A stretch of DNA of 10,201 nucleotides from Actinomycetes bacterium (GTDB lineage: Bacteria; Actinomycetota; Acidimicrobiia; Acidimicrobiales; Palsa-688), in the NCBI GenBank assembly GCA_021827225.1, contig JAKAXG010000090.1:1-10201 (forward strand). Direction: 5' to 3'. The translations under genes and the position numbers were made by a program. Below are positions 1 to 4,887 of this stretch, in pieces; position 1 is the first letter of the stretch, and every line of letters begins with the position of its first letter. A model generated the notes under the pieces. That model searched no databases. It saw only the letters and a list, made by a program, of their open reading frames with translations, and had not been told where the DNA came from.

Positions 1-77
1 CCCTGGTCGCCGGCCGCGACCGACTCCATCAGGTACCGGAACCCTCCTCCCAGACTGACCCGCCGGATCGAGATCAC
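1..77 (-). CDS. TrwC/MobF-type conjugative relaxase, N-terminal fragment (runs off left edge)
   Basis: Reading the minus strand from a GTG at 77-75 gives 25 complete codons, VISIRRVSLGGGFRYLMESV followed by AAGDQ, with no stop before the window edge. A GGAGG-type ribosome binding site lies 10 bases upstream of the GTG. From memory of the family, the pattern of a short beta strand (ISIRRV), a glycine-rich turn (LGGGFRYL) and an 'S-V-A-x-G-D' helix matches the start of actinobacterial TrwC-type relaxases, which nick oriT, bind covalently to the 5' end through N-terminal tyrosines and often carry a C-terminal helicase. The catalytic tyrosines and histidine triad would lie outside the window, so the call rests on the N-terminal pattern and on the type IV secretion operon nearby. 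Other open frames cover the same bases (minus strand from ATG at 123; plus strand to a TAG at 142-144), but their translations look non-protein-like. Confidence 0.6.
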   Translation of the reverse strand, partial: MISIRRVSLGGGFRYLMESVAAGDQ

Positions 78-90
78 CGCTGACGTTCCT

Positions 91-109
91 CCCGGCCGCC
101 CCGGCCGGG
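91..109. repeat. Inverted repeat CCCGGCC-N5-GGCCGGG in relaxase leader
   Basis: Two perfect 7-base arms (91-97 and 103-109) are separated by GCCCC. Flanking GACGT (82-86) and ACGTC (110-114) form a second, asymmetrically spaced pair. The hairpin lies next to the relaxase ribosome binding site (complement of about 87-92), so folding in the mRNA could limit relaxase translation. It could alternatively be an oriT element or a binding site. GC-only arms can arise by chance in DNA this rich in G and C. Confidence 0.45.
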
Positions 110-140
110 ACGTCCACCCTCATGGGCGGTGGGGCGTCAG

Positions 141-158
141 GTAGCCCGCCAGGGCTGC
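141..158. repeat. Short hairpin AGCCC-GCCA-GGGCT
   Basis: Perfect 5-base arms at 143-147 and 152-156 enclose a GCCA loop. One G-T wobble and one G-C pair extend the stem outward to 141/158. It lies between the other two inverted repeats of this intergenic region. There is no T-run, so it does not look like an intrinsic terminator. Confidence 0.4.
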
Positions 159-159
159 A

Positions 160-187
160 CCTTGGTGCCAGAGGTGTGGAACCAAGG
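160..187. repeat. Inverted repeat CCTTGGT-N14-ACCAAGG, oriT-like
   Basis: Perfect 7-base arms at 160-166 and 181-187 are separated by 14 bases. Unlike most palindromes here, the arms are mixed in base composition and so less likely to be chance. Its position, about 85-110 bases upstream of a probable relaxase start, fits the recognition hairpin of a MobF-type origin of transfer. It could equally be the operator of a dimeric repressor. Confidence 0.45.
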
Positions 188-228
188 GGGTTGGGTTGGT
201 TGATGGGGGAGGGTGAGGGTTCTGAGGG
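186..228 (+). other. G-tract array with G-quadruplex potential
   Basis: The plus strand carries successive G-runs at 186-190, 193-195, 205-209, 211-213, 217-219, 226-228 and 237-239. The four runs from 205 to 228 have loops of 1, 3 and 6 bases, which meets the usual G-quadruplex pattern. Almost no C occurs on this strand to 272, which is striking in GC-rich DNA. The tract lies 45-85 bases upstream of the start at 273. Function is unknown; folding in the non-template strand or during single-strand transfer is possible. Confidence 0.5.
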
Positions 229-272
229 TGTGGTCTGGGAGGTAGATGACGGTGAGATGGCCTGGTGGGTAA

Positions 273-1025
273 ATGGAGGAGCGTTTGAAGGAAGCTGCTG
301 ATGAAGTGATGAGAGCGGTTGAGGCATGGAAGGGAAGTCAGGTTCGCGCTGAATATGAGCTCTGGGCGGCTGGGCAGGCCGTCCGGACGGCCGACGCCCG
401 GCTGCGGGCCGCACTGAGGGGGATCCCGCTGGGTCGCTGGAGGGTCCTGGCCGCCGGCGGTACTTCACCCCGGGATCCGGGGTCGGCCCGCCAAGCTCAC
501 CTGGCGGCCAGGTCCAGAGGGGAGGTTCACGAAGCTCTGGCCGACCTCGAGCACGCACGGGCCCGCTGGGCCGAAGCTCGGGAACGCTGCCGGGCAGAGA
601 CGGCGGTTGCCGCCAGGCGGCTTCTCGCATGCGGGCGGCTCGCTCATCGGGCCAGCGGGCTGTCGCCTGATGAGCTCCGGAGCCTGGCCGAGGGGGTACG
701 TGACGGCTGTTCGCCATTGGGGTGGAACCAGACCCCGAATGGAGGAAAAGGAATGGCTACACGGACCACCGTCAAGGATTACCAGCGGCTCATCGCCCGG
801 TTGGACGCCGGCCACGGTCGGGCCCAGGCCCAACTCGCCGCCGCCCGCCAGAAGCGCTCAGAGGTGCTCGTCGAGCAGGACCGCCTCGTCCGGGAGGCGG
901 AGGCGGCGGTGGACGAGGCGGTGGCGGCCATGGCCGTCGAGGTGGGAGCGGAGATGGCGGCCAGCCTGCTCGAGCGGGACGTGTCCGAGGTCCGCAGGCT
1001 GGCGAAGCGCCGGAGGCAGCCGTGA
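273..1025 (+). CDS. Hypothetical Ala/Arg-rich coiled-coil protein with internal start
   Basis: This 250-residue protein is not recognised as a named family. It is almost wholly helical: residues about 1-50, 75-125 and 160-245 are rich in Ala, Arg, Glu and Leu with heptad-like spacing, so coiled-coil dimers are likely. The C-terminal stretch (ending EVRRLAKRRRQP) is basic and resembles a helix-turn-helix-like DNA contact. No signal peptide or membrane segment is visible. The ATG at 273 has only a weak upstream G-rich box. An in-frame ATG at 753 (residue 161) has a far better ribosome binding site and would give a separate 90-residue protein. The first 35 or so codons are poorer in G/C at third positions than the rest, so the N-terminal part is less certain. 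The gene overlaps the HD-domain gene by 4 bases, indicating one transcript. A DNA-associated accessory role next to oriT is inference. Confidence 0.6.
   Translation: MEERLKEAADEVMRAVEAWKGSQVRAEYELWAAGQAVRTADARLRAALRGIPLGRWRVLAAGGTSPRDPGSARQAHLAARSRGEVHEALADLEHARARWAEARERCRAETAVAARRLLACGRLAHRASGLSPDELRSLAEGVRDGCSPLGWNQTPNGGKGMATRTTVKDYQRLIARLDAGHGRAQAQLAAARQKRSEVLVEQDRLVREAEAAVDEAVAAMAVEVGAEMAASLLERDVSEVRRLAKRRRQP
741..755 (+). promoter_or_regulatory. Strong internal ribosome binding site and ATG (753) within the coiled-coil gene
   Basis: GGAGGAAAAGGA at 741-752 directly precedes ATG at 753-755, in the same frame as the longer gene. From there 90 codons run to the stop at 1023-1025, starting MATRTTVKDYQRLIARLDAG. 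The preceding 40 bases are locally poorer in G+C, as expected of a leader rather than coding DNA. Either the real gene is 753-1025, or both forms are made from one frame, or the upstream 273-752 segment is a second gene that lost its stop. Confidence 0.6.
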
Positions 1026-1591
1026 TCGTCCCAGACGAGAGCAGGACGCCGGGCTGGGAGTGGGACATGGCCGGGGAGTGCCTGGCGGGGATGGACCGCC
1101 GCTGGAGCCATTCGCAACGAGCGCACGCCCAGTCACACCGGCTCGGGTCGCTGTTCAACGCTGCCGAGAGAGCGGAGGTCCTCGTCCTCGCAGCGCTGCT
1201 GCACGACATCGGTTACGGGACAGAGCTTGTCCGCACCGGTTTCCACGCCATCGACGGCGCCCTGTTCCTGCGCGATCACGCTGTGGACGAGCAGGTGGTA
1301 TCCCTGGTGGCCCACCATTCCTGCGCCGGGGTAGAAGCTGACATCCGCGGTCTGTCCGCCGAGATGTCCCGCTTCCCGGTCCACCCTGACCCGCTGCTGG
1401 TCGATGCCATGATCTGGTGCGACATGACCAGCGGGCCAACTGGCGAGGAGGTCGGCATCGACTGGCGGCTGGAGGACATCCGCCGGCGGTATACACCCGG
1501 CAGCATCGTCGCCCGGACGGTTGAGGTCACCGAGCCGCTACTTCGGGCCGGATGGAGCCGGGTGGAGGACTACCTGGCTCGCCCACTTTGA
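1022..1591 (+). CDS. HD-domain phosphohydrolase (actinobacterial LLHDIGY type)
   Basis: A 189-residue protein with the metal-binding HD signature. His30 (in RWSHSQRAH), the His61-Asp62 pair (in AALLHDIGY), His75 and His98/His99 (in LVAHHS) and probably Asp134 (in WCDMTSG) are in the expected order. HD proteins hydrolyse phosphoester bonds in nucleotides, cyclic nucleotides or nucleic acids; the substrate of this small soluble subgroup is unknown to me. The frame is open upstream to 722, but the GTG at 1022 is chosen because GGAGG lies five bases before it and it overlaps the upstream stop as GTGA, giving translational coupling. The whole conserved domain lies downstream of that start. The gene ends 53 bases from a convergent 2H phosphoesterase with no clear terminator between. 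No signal peptide or membrane segment is seen, so it is cytoplasmic. Confidence 0.85.
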   Translation: MIVPDESRTPGWEWDMAGECLAGMDRRWSHSQRAHAQSHRLGSLFNAAERAEVLVLAALLHDIGYGTELVRTGFHAIDGALFLRDHAVDEQVVSLVAHHSCAGVEADIRGLSAEMSRFPVHPDPLLVDAMIWCDMTSGPTGEEVGIDWRLEDIRRRYTPGSIVARTVEVTEPLLRAGWSRVEDYLARPL

Positions 1592-1644
1592 CCAAGCCGG
1601 CGAACCTGCAGAAAGTCCAGAGTCCCCGTGCCGGTGGTCCGCCC

Positions 1645-2358
1645 TCAGCCAGCGGGGCCGGGACGACCGCCGCCGGGCGCACCCGAGAGAGGGATCCGGT
1701 CCCTCTCCGTCCAGCGGTAGGTGCGGTTCTCCCGCCGCACTTCGAGAAGGGACACCGCCGTGACCGGAACGTTGATCGGCTCCCAATCGGAGCGCAACCG
1801 TTCCAGCCGGGAGATGAAATCGCCGGCGGGAGGGTCGCTGTGGCAGTAGGTGACGCTGATGTGGGGCTTGAACCCGGCTGACGGCTCGGCCAGGTCCCGC
1901 GGCCCGAGAACCTCCCGGACGGCCTCCTGGACGCGGCTCCGCATCTCGACGACCGGCTCCCAGGGGGCGGTCCGCAGGAACGTTCCGCCCCGGTGCCCGC
2001 CGATAGGCCCGACCCTCAGCTCGAATGGCGCCAGCTCGCTGCAGGACCCTTGGGCACGTCGGGCTATCTCGGTCATCTGCTCCTGGGTCAGCTCGTCGAC
2101 GTACGCGATGCCCTGCACCGTCATGTGCAGGCCGTCCTCCGGTATCGAGTCGAGGTAGTCCAGGTCCGCAAGCTGAGCCTGGTAGGTCTTCACGTAGTCG
2201 ACGAGGGCGGGGGAGTCGAAGACGATGTACCAGGTGAGGTAGCGCCGCTCGGGCGGCCAGTCGGGACGGTCCCAGTGGTCGGCCAGTCGGTCGACCTGGC
2301 GGAAGCGGGCCCAGTCCTCGACGTCGACGCGTTCTTCCATGGTGCCGTTGACGAACAT
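1645..2358 (-). CDS. 2H phosphoesterase superfamily protein (2'-5' RNA ligase/LigT-like)
   Basis: A 237-residue protein with the two signature motifs of the 2H fold: His78-Met-Thr80 (in GLHMTVQGI) and His166-Ile-Ser168 (in KPHISVTY), 88 residues apart as usual. The two histidines would act on 2'-5' or 2',3'-cyclic phosphodiester bonds in RNA or small nucleotides; some family members are called 2'-5' RNA ligases, but most act as phosphodiesterases. The first 35 residues (acidic, Trp-rich) precede the first strand, YLTWYIVF. The ATG at 2358 follows GGAG by nine bases; a second ATG at residue 7 is possible. The gene begins 15 bases after the stop of the TPR regulator on the same strand, with its ribosome binding site directly after that TGA, so the two are almost certainly co-transcribed. 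The C-terminal Gly/Pro tail is probably disordered. Confidence 0.85.
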   Translation of the reverse strand: MFVNGTMEERVDVEDWARFRQVDRLADHWDRPDWPPERRYLTWYIVFDSPALVDYVKTYQAQLADLDYLDSIPEDGLHMTVQGIAYVDELTQEQMTEIARRAQGSCSELAPFELRVGPIGGHRGGTFLRTAPWEPVVEMRSRVQEAVREVLGPRDLAEPSAGFKPHISVTYCHSDPPAGDFISRLERLRSDWEPINVPVTAVSLLEVRRENRTYRWTERDRIPLSGAPGGGRPGPAG

Positions 2359-2373
2359 GAGTGCCTACTCCGA

Positions 2374-3723
2374 TCAGCGGGTTGACGTCCGGTTCAAAGG
2401 CTGCCACGACCGTAGCGACTCCGTCACGGCTGCGATATGGGGGACATCTTGACGCCGGCGTGCGACGGAGAGCACCTTGGCTGCACGTCGGCGCACGACT
2501 TCTGAGTCCAGGCCCGCCCCGACTTCCATGGCTGACTCGAGCGCCCGTTGCGCCACCTCGGGATCACCGTCAGGAGCGAGGTGGGCCACGGCGAGGTCCA
2601 TGAGGGTCAGGGTCTCGCTGGCCGGCGCGTCCCGCTCCTCGAACACCTCCACCGCCTGCCTGGTGTACTGCTCGACCTGATCGTGAGCACCGAGAGGCAG
2701 GTAGGCGCTGGCGGCGTTGCCGAGGACCCGGGCCGACCCGAGCGGGCCGAACGACAGGAACTCGCCTACCGGATCCGACTCGCTGAAGCGGTCGCGCTGC
2801 TCGAGTGCGTAGGCGACCGCCCGGTCGACGCCCGCCCGGTCGCCCAGAGTCCCGAGAGCTCTCGCTTCACCGCTGATCGCCAGACGGATGCTCTGAGGAC
2901 CGCCGGCCGCCCAGCGCTGGCCGTCACGGGCTAGATCCAGTGCCTCCTGGTATCGGCCGCTGTAGTAGGCGACGAAGCTCTGGACGCCCCGGACCCAGGC
3001 GGCCAGGTCGTTGTGCCCGGCCTCCCTGGCCAGGTCGAACGCCTCGGAGCAGTAGGCGGCTGACACCGACGGGTGTCCCCGGTCGAACGACAGGTAGCCC
3101 AGAAGCGCGGAGAGCTTGCCGGCGAGCACGTACAGCTCCACCCGCCGGCTGAGAGGCTGCCGCCCGCTAAGGAGTTCCTCGACCCAGCGGCGCTGGCCGA
3201 GCACGACCGGGTACACCCGCACGGCGTCGGAGTGCTCGTAGGCCCCTCCGACCTCGGCGATCAGGGCATCGACACTCTCGAGGGTGGCAGCACCCAGGTT
3301 GGACTCCCCGAGCCGCTGGCACCGCCGGGCCACTTCCTCCACCTCGAGAAGGGGGTCGGGCATGTCCGCCGTGGTGGAGCTGACGAACGTTCCGTCGGTG
3401 ACCGGTGAGAGAAGCTGTCTGATCGGGCGGCCGAACTCGGCCTCCAGCACCAGCCGAGCGGTGGGATGAGGTTCCGTTGCGATGTCACCGGCCAGCCACC
3501 GGTCGAGTTGACGGACCGACAGAGCGAAGTCCTTGATCCCGAGCGCCCTGGCTCGCCGGTGCAGCTTCTCTACGGTCTGCTCGCGCGTGAGGTGACGCTC
3601 GCGCATGAGAGCCTGCAAGAGCAGCACAGGCCTCGCACCGACGGCCGTGGTGTTCGCCACCGAGGACCACAGTAACCCCGCGCCGCCCAGCCGGAGGAGG
3701 ACCCTCAGCCGTGAGCGGCTCAT
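2374..3723 (-). CDS. Transcriptional regulator with N-terminal DNA-binding region and TPR-like repeats
   Basis: From the ATG at 3723 this is a 449-residue cytoplasmic protein. Residues about 31-105 (ARPVLLLQALMRERHLTREQ to about EFGRPIRQLLSP, including SVRQLDRWLAGD) match the small helical DNA-binding domain at the start of many Streptomyces-type XRE/TPR regulators. Residues about 195-420 form paired helices of TPR type (for example AAYCSEAFDLAREAG and YYSGRYQEALDLARDG), which in this class bind a peptide, protein or small ligand. The start is not settled. A TTG at 3747 falls inside a TTGACA box and is unlikely. The ATG at 3723 has a poor ribosome binding site and adds an odd hydrophobic stretch. 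A GTG at 3660 would give 428 residues starting just before the conserved domain. It heads an operon with the 2H phosphoesterase and is divergent from the 3805 gene, so autoregulation from the shared region is likely. Confidence 0.8.
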   Translation of the reverse strand: MSRSRLRVLLRLGGAGLLWSSVANTTAVGARPVLLLQALMRERHLTREQTVEKLHRRARALGIKDFALSVRQLDRWLAGDIATEPHPTARLVLEAEFGRPIRQLLSPVTDGTFVSSTTADMPDPLLEVEEVARRCQRLGESNLGAATLESVDALIAEVGGAYEHSDAVRVYPVVLGQRRWVEELLSGRQPLSRRVELYVLAGKLSALLGYLSFDRGHPSVSAAYCSEAFDLAREAGHNDLAAWVRGVQSFVAYYSGRYQEALDLARDGQRWAAGGPQSIRLAISGEARALGTLGDRAGVDRAVAYALEQRDRFSESDPVGEFLSFGPLGSARVLGNAASAYLPLGAHDQVEQYTRQAVEVFEERDAPASETLTLMDLAVAHLAPDGDPEVAQRALESAMEVGAGLDSEVVRRRAAKVLSVARRRQDVPHIAAVTESLRSWQPLNRTSTR

Positions 3724-3741
3724 CGAACCCCGCCGGCGAGA

Positions 3742-3775
3742 TGTCAACCAGATGACAGGGCCGCGTCATGGTGAC
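3742..3775. promoter_or_regulatory. Candidate operator pair and -35 box in divergent promoter region
   Basis: TGTCA at 3742-3746 and TGACA at 3753-3757 form a perfect inverted repeat with a 6-base spacer. A second one, GTCA-TGG-TGAC, follows at 3765-3775, so the GTCA/TGAC half-site recurs four times in 34 bases. The minus-strand reading of 3742-3747 is TTGACA, a consensus -35 hexamer pointing towards the TPR regulator; with a 17-base spacer the -10 would be GATGAG (weak). If this promoter is real, transcription starts near 3711 and the regulator's start must be the GTG at 3660 or later. Repressor binding here would control both divergent genes. Confidence 0.4.
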
Positions 3776-3804
3776 GTCGGCGCCGCCGGCCGGACGGTGC
3801 CCAT

Positions 3805-4695
3805 ATGGCATCGACCCCCGTCTCGTACCGGCCGGACATCCTCGGTGAGCAGCTGCGCGACATCCTGTCCCTCCCGCTGCCCGTCCTGCCCAGCGGATCG
3901 GTCTGGGAGGTGGCCGTGGAGCTGCGCGCCATGCAAACCAGGCGTGCCGTGACCGTCTGGCTGCATCCCGGATGGGAAGCCATCGTCGGCTGGATCCTCC
4001 GTCGTACCCCGGACTGCGACCCGACCGTCGCCGCCGTGCACGCCGTCCGCAACGCCGACCGGGTCCGATCCGATCCCGACTACGCCCGCTGCCTCGCCGG
4101 CTACATGCAACACGTCGCCCGCCGCCTACCCATCGAGGAGCGGCGGGCCGCCCACCGGACTGTGGACCTCACCTGGGAGCCGGCAGACGAGCCGGTCGGC
4201 TTCGATCGGCCGACGGCATCACTGGCCGGAGAGGTGGAACAACTCCTGGCGGCTGCGGGGATCCGAATTGGAGCCTCCGTGCGGGAACTGATCGAGCCTG
4301 CGGTCGACGTGGCCGTCGACTGGTGGGATTCCCTGGCGACCCGCACCGGTCTGGTCGGTGACGACCTCCTGGAGGCCGCCCGACGCTCGGATGGGATCAC
4401 GGCCAGCCAACGGCTCGCCAGCCACTTCGAAGGACCGGCGGCACGGTCTCTGGTCGCCCTGCTGACCGGCGGGGACCAGAAGGGACGCCAGGCCCGACGG
4501 GCGTCGGGGAGCGAAGCCGGCCTGCTCTACTGGGCGCTACTGGCCCGCCACGCCTGCGACCGGGGGGACCCTCTCCCCGATCCGCCGGTGGCGGTGCGCC
4601 GGGCATGGGCGACCCATCTCGAGCTCATAGAAGACGTGACCAGCCACGGTGCGGCGGCCGTGAACGTGGGAGCCGGGCCGACGGTTGCAGCCTAA
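3805..4695 (+). CDS. Hypothetical protein, unrecognised, helical (296 residues)
   Basis: I do not recognise the family. The protein is predicted soluble and mainly helical, with no signal peptide, clear membrane segment or cysteine cluster. Two halves can be seen. Residues 1-115 include a Trp-rich stretch (VWLHPGWEAIVGWILRRT) and end in a helix, LAGYMQHVARRLPIEERR. After a linker (about 120-140), residues 145-275 run from VEQLLAAAGIRIGASVRE through AVDVAVDWWDSLATRTG to LLYWALLARHACDRG. The arrangement loosely recalls two-domain DNA-binding or sigma-like proteins, but no defining motif is present, so no function is assigned. The ATG at 3805 is the first in frame and lacks a strong ribosome binding site, which may mean a leaderless or weakly translated message. 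It lies between the TPR regulator, with which it shares a promoter region, and the transfer operon, and has the same high third-position G/C as the transfer genes. Confidence 0.75.
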   Translation: MASTPVSYRPDILGEQLRDILSLPLPVLPSGSVWEVAVELRAMQTRRAVTVWLHPGWEAIVGWILRRTPDCDPTVAAVHAVRNADRVRSDPDYARCLAGYMQHVARRLPIEERRAAHRTVDLTWEPADEPVGFDRPTASLAGEVEQLLAAAGIRIGASVRELIEPAVDVAVDWWDSLATRTGLVGDDLLEAARRSDGITASQRLASHFEGPAARSLVALLTGGDQKGRQARRASGSEAGLLYWALLARHACDRGDPLPDPPVAVRRAWATHLELIEDVTSHGAAAVNVGAGPTVAA

Positions 4696-4835
4696 GTGAC
4701 CCGTGATCCTGCTGATCAGACGGCATCCACCACTGCACCGATTGCAACTGGATACGTTCGGTGATCGTGGCGAACGCGGATCTGCTTCGCCCCGCTGAAC
4801 TCGTCGAGGCGCCTCCGGACGGATGAGCGCACGGC

Positions 4836-4858
4836 GGGGGTGGGGGACCTGGGCGGGG
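4836..4858 (+). other. G-tract array with G-quadruplex potential upstream of WhiB gene
   Basis: G-runs at 4836-4840, 4842-4846, 4851-4853 and 4855-4858 with loops of 1, 4 and 1 bases meet the usual G-quadruplex pattern on the plus strand. The array ends 4 bases before the leader ORF's ATG, so its last run could also be that ORF's ribosome binding site. A folded RNA here could block initiation of the operon's first gene. Chance occurrence in GC-rich DNA cannot be excluded. Confidence 0.4.
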
Positions 4859-4862
4859 CTAC

Positions 4863-4883
4863 ATGACGGCCGAACGGCCATAG
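4863..4883 (+). CDS. Six-residue leader ORF (MTAERP) before WhiB gene
   Basis: ATG at 4863 opens a frame of six codons, ACG GCC GAA CGG CCA after the ATG, ending in TAG at 4881-4883, five bases before the WhiB ATG. A G-rich box (GGCGGGG, 4852-4858) lies four bases upstream of its start. The WhiB gene's own AGGGG (4882-4886) is only one base from its ATG, too close for normal use, so reinitiation after the leader ORF is an attractive explanation. The inverted repeat GGCCG-AA-CGGCC lies inside it. A frame this short can occur by chance. Confidence 0.3.
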   Translation: MTAERP

Positions 4884-4887
4884 GGGC

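Larger units (their letters stand above)
78..272. promoter_or_regulatory. Divergent non-coding region between relaxase and coiled-coil gene; candidate oriT/promoter region
   Basis: About 195 bases with no convincing gene separate the start of the minus-strand relaxase from the plus-strand gene at 273. The left part holds three closely spaced inverted repeats (91-109, 141-158, 160-187). The right part (about 186-272) is G/T/A-rich with only about five C on the plus strand. MobF relaxase genes often start close to their origin of transfer, and oriT sites typically carry inverted repeats next to the nick. On that basis this is the best oriT candidate in the window, and it must also hold the promoters for both flanking genes. 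No nick site or promoter hexamers could be assigned with confidence. Confidence 0.45.
4696..4887 (+). promoter_or_regulatory. Leader/promoter region of the transfer operon
   Basis: This 192-base gap precedes the WhiB gene and is the only sizeable non-coding stretch upstream of the transfer genes, so it should hold their promoter. No convincing -35/-10 pair could be assigned. It contains GGCGAA at 4769-4774 and TTCGCC at 4786-4791 (a 6-base inverted repeat with an 11-base loop), a G-tract array (4836-4858), an inverted repeat GGCCG-AA-CGGCC (4868-4879) and a tiny leader ORF (4863-4883). No intrinsic terminator for the upstream gene is evident. Confidence 0.5.

Noticed and set aside
1..144. Plus-strand open frame ending at TAG 142-144, and minus-strand ATG at 123
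   Set aside because: Both translations are Pro/Arg/Gly-rich without pattern, whereas the minus-strand GTG at 77 gives a relaxase-like N-terminus with a ribosome binding site.
722..1021. Upstream extension of the HD-domain frame to an ATG at 722
   Set aside because: The added 100 residues are Gly/Arg/Pro-rich and lie antiphase over the coiled-coil gene; the GTG at 1022 has a proper ribosome binding site and a GTGA overlap.
1592..1644. Possible bidirectional terminator between the convergent HD and 2H genes
   Set aside because: No stem of useful length followed by a T-run is visible on either strand.
1538..2407. Alternative minus-strand frame overlapping the 2H phosphoesterase
   Set aside because: It is Arg/Pro/Gly-rich without motifs; the frame at 1645-2358 carries both HxT/HxS motifs.
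3724..3747. TTG at 3747 as start of the TPR regulator
   Set aside because: The TTG is part of a TTGACA box and an inverted repeat, has no ribosome binding site, and lies far upstream of the conserved domain.
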